Of a stretch of 64,000 bases of DNA, positions 63,868-64,000 are shown piece by piece. This stretch comes from Cristatella mucedo. Taxonomy: Eukaryota > Bryozoa > Phylactolaemata > Cristatellidae. A model generated the notes under the pieces. The model was not told the DNA's origin. It was given only the letters and a program-made list of their open reading frames with translations, and did not search any database. Both the position numbers and the translations under genes were made by a program. How positions within the stretch are numbered: position 1 is the stretch's first letter; each line of letters opens with the position of its first letter. The stretch spans positions 3,958,501 through 4,022,500 of the forward strand of contig WPIO01000017.1 of the NCBI GenBank assembly GCA_009760855.2. Reading direction: 5' to 3'.

Positions 63868-64000
63868 TTATATATATACATATATATATATCAACATGTA
63901 TATACCCATATATTATTTAAATATATGTACAGAGGGGAGCTTTCAGATCAACAAATGTAAAGATTCGCCATTTTGCATCGATGCGAGGAGGACGGCACTG
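63574..64000. other. Unassigned end of window with (TA)n
   Basis: No gene seen. 63836-63925 is a TA/TATATACA-rich microsatellite. Confidence 0.6.

Overview
The window reads as nuclear DNA of an invertebrate metazoan. Genes are spliced with GT/AG introns, coding exons are strongly GC-rich, and most of the rest is dense, decayed interspersed repeats. Nothing bacterial, organellar or CRISPR-like was seen. Phylum cannot be settled from the sequence. The very large ADAM exons argue against a vertebrate, and L2-type LINEs are widespread in invertebrates and lower vertebrates.

Real genes: (1) a complete single-exon GFOD1/2-type Gfo/Idh/MocA oxidoreductase-like gene (9891-11078, +). (2) An ARL2BP (BART) gene on the minus strand, rebuilt from five small exons between 37487 and 29342 whose intron phases all agree, plus a candidate last exon at 28626-28787. 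Its second intron is 7.2 kb and full of LINE/SINE copies. (3) A tRNA-Gly(TCC) at 38197-38268. (4) Two tandem plus-strand ADAM metalloprotease genes at about 45.1-51.9 kb and 55.3-57.7+ kb. They share splice positions and phases. The first is complete from the catalytic domain to the C-terminus: reprolysin, disintegrin, cysteine-rich, EGF, repetitive Pro/Ser/Thr stalk, transmembrane segment, short tail. The second has prodomain and protease, and its disintegrin part was not found before the window ends.

Mobile DNA: LINE-A (L2-like, 3' end with a small hairpin and ATT-rich tail) is most abundant; the best copy is at 12683-15475. LINE-B (L2-like, ACAT/TACA tail) has about seven copies. SINE-1 and SINE-2 are two tRNA-headed families; the SINE-2 tail copies the LINE 3' hairpin. 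There is also a PIF/Harbinger remnant (about 40.5-41.6 kb), a hAT-like fragment (2539-2904), and doubtful LTR-element pieces.

Most unusual observations: the ADAM stalk repeats look as if they grew out of the last motif of the EGF domain, and a decayed copy of that EGF-tail/stalk junction lies in an upstream intron of the same gene. Others are the direct repeats bracketing the 5' end of ARL2BP, a poly-Gly insertion inside the first ADAM's catalytic domain, and the SINE-2/LINE shared 3' hairpin. I found no convincing novel multi-gene system; the novelty is in gene architecture and repeat partnership.
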